Source: Neokomagataea thailandica NBRC 106555 | GTDB lineage: Bacteria > Pseudomonadota > Alphaproteobacteria > Acetobacterales > Acetobacteraceae | Assembly: GCF_001598495.1 (NCBI RefSeq) | Contig: NZ_BCZB01000009.1 | Span: forward strand, 1-64,000 | DNA: 64,000 bases | Direction: 5' to 3' | Shown here: positions 63,655 through 64,000 of the stretch, piece after piece | How positions within the stretch are numbered: position 1 is the first letter of the stretch | Layout: each line of letters begins with the position of its first letter | Program-made: the position numbers and the translations under genes | The notes under the pieces: model-generated | The model's input: only the letters and a program-made list of their open reading frames with translations | Database searches by the model: none | Told to the model about the DNA's origin: nothing

Positions 63655-64000
63655 ATGCCTCGTCTTTCGGATCTGTCTGAAGCAGAGATCTTGGCACTTG
63701 CTATCGCCAGTGAAGAGGAAGACGGGCATATTTACGCAGATTTCGCGGAGATGCTGCGGGAGAATTATCCGGATAGTGCCGCGATTTTTGATGAGATGGC
63801 GGCCGAAGAAAGCCAGCATCGTCATGCGTTGATTGATCTTTTTGTACAGCGCTTTGGGCAGCATATTCCTTTGGTGCGCCGTCAGGATGTCCAAGGTTTT
63901 CCCGTGCGGAAAACGGCTTGGGCGATGAAAAACCGGGGCATTGAGGCTATTCGCTCACTCGCGGCGGATATGGAACGGCAAAGTGCGTGTTTCTATCGGG
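63655..64000 (+). CDS. mbfA: Membrane-bound ferritin MbfA (rubrerythrin-VIT1), 5' part
   Basis: 115 residues visible, running off the window. LSEAEILALAIASEEEDGHI, FAEMLRENYPDSAAIFDEMA and EESQHRHALIDLFVQRFGQH hold the Glu/His ligands of a ferritin-like di-iron site, then LVRRQDVQGFPVRKTAW. The membrane VIT1 domain should follow outside the window. MbfA exports iron and protects from peroxide under Irr/Fur-type control. It follows gshA with a gap of 2 bases, linking iron stress and glutathione. Confidence 0.9.
   Translation, partial: MPRLSDLSEAEILALAIASEEEDGHIYADFAEMLRENYPDSAAIFDEMAAEESQHRHALIDLFVQRFGQHIPLVRRQDVQGFPVRKTAWAMKNRGIEAIRSLAADMERQSACFYR

Noticed and set aside
1-64000. CRISPR array or toxin-antitoxin pair
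   Set aside because: No regularly spaced direct repeats and no convincing two-gene small toxin-antitoxin module were seen on either strand.

Overview
The window reads as chromosome of an acetic acid bacterium (Alphaproteobacteria, Acetobacteraceae). The evidence is the mixture of gene families and their local order: a fused shikimate kinase/3-dehydroquinate synthase, a GNAT-Nudix fusion, a GtrA protein, a plant/alpha-type glutamate-cysteine ligase next to rsmE and ubiA, an MbfA-type membrane ferritin, several TonB-type receptors, and enzymes for fructans and glucans typical of sugar-niche bacteria. GC content looks moderate by eye. I cannot name the genus.

Layout. 1-1.1 kb: a broken junction joining the 5' part of a polyprenyl synthetase gene to the N-terminal part of a TonB-dependent receptor. 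1.3-8.3 kb: housekeeping genes (GNAT-Nudix, SMP-30 lactonase, molybdopterin-binding CinA-like protein, accA, xerD, aroKB). 8.3-18.8 kb: a highly expressed OmpA-type porin, GtrA, alaS, beta-carbonic anhydrase, a secreted nuclease/phosphatase-fold protein, a small Ala/Pro-rich secreted protein, typA, queF and an AAC(3)-type acetyltransferase. 18.9-21.9 kb: an iron-linked PepSY/DUF3649/DUF3325 membrane operon and two small envelope genes. 21.9-27.3 kb: a GH144-like glucanase behind a tightly overlapped Opp/Dpp-type ABC transporter that has no binding-protein gene. 27.4-36.1 kb: a chemoreceptor, an exported GH32 fructan hydrolase, a bile-acid-type symporter, a sulfotransferase and a full TonB receptor. 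36.3-42.8 kb: DegP-type protease, Mrp, tRNA-Thr, a decayed IS6-type element, dctA and tRNA-Lys. 42.9-50.5 kb: cyclophilin, coaD, gyrA, ssb, uvrA. 50.5-57.8 kb: an AT-rich M50-like membrane protein, a frameshifted superinfection-immunity-like gene, flgF-flgG-flgA, a RidA protein, a ClC channel and a hydrolase. 57.8-60.4 kb: a TonB energy transducer behind a structured leader, then a nested insertion (an IS5-type element inside an older IS6-type remnant). 60.4-64 kb: ubiA, rsmE, gshA and the start of mbfA.

The largest-scale signal is compositional. From about 0.1 to 59 kb the + strand is C-rich in genes of both orientations. Right of the nested insertion elements (about 60.4 kb) the + strand becomes G-rich. 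The 105 bases at the far left are also G-rich and end in a broken gene. This fits a segment of about 60 kb inverted relative to its surroundings, or an assembly join, with an IS nest at one edge.

Functionally the accessory genes lean towards carbohydrate capture (GH32, GH144-like, ABC importer), iron (TonB, receptors, PepSY operon, MbfA) and envelope functions. I see no CRISPR array, no complete prophage and no clear new defence system. The most unusual items are the homopolymer-frameshifted immunity-like gene, the terminator lying inside a signal-peptide coding sequence, the large low-complexity insertion in the GH32 enzyme, and the skew switch at the IS nest.
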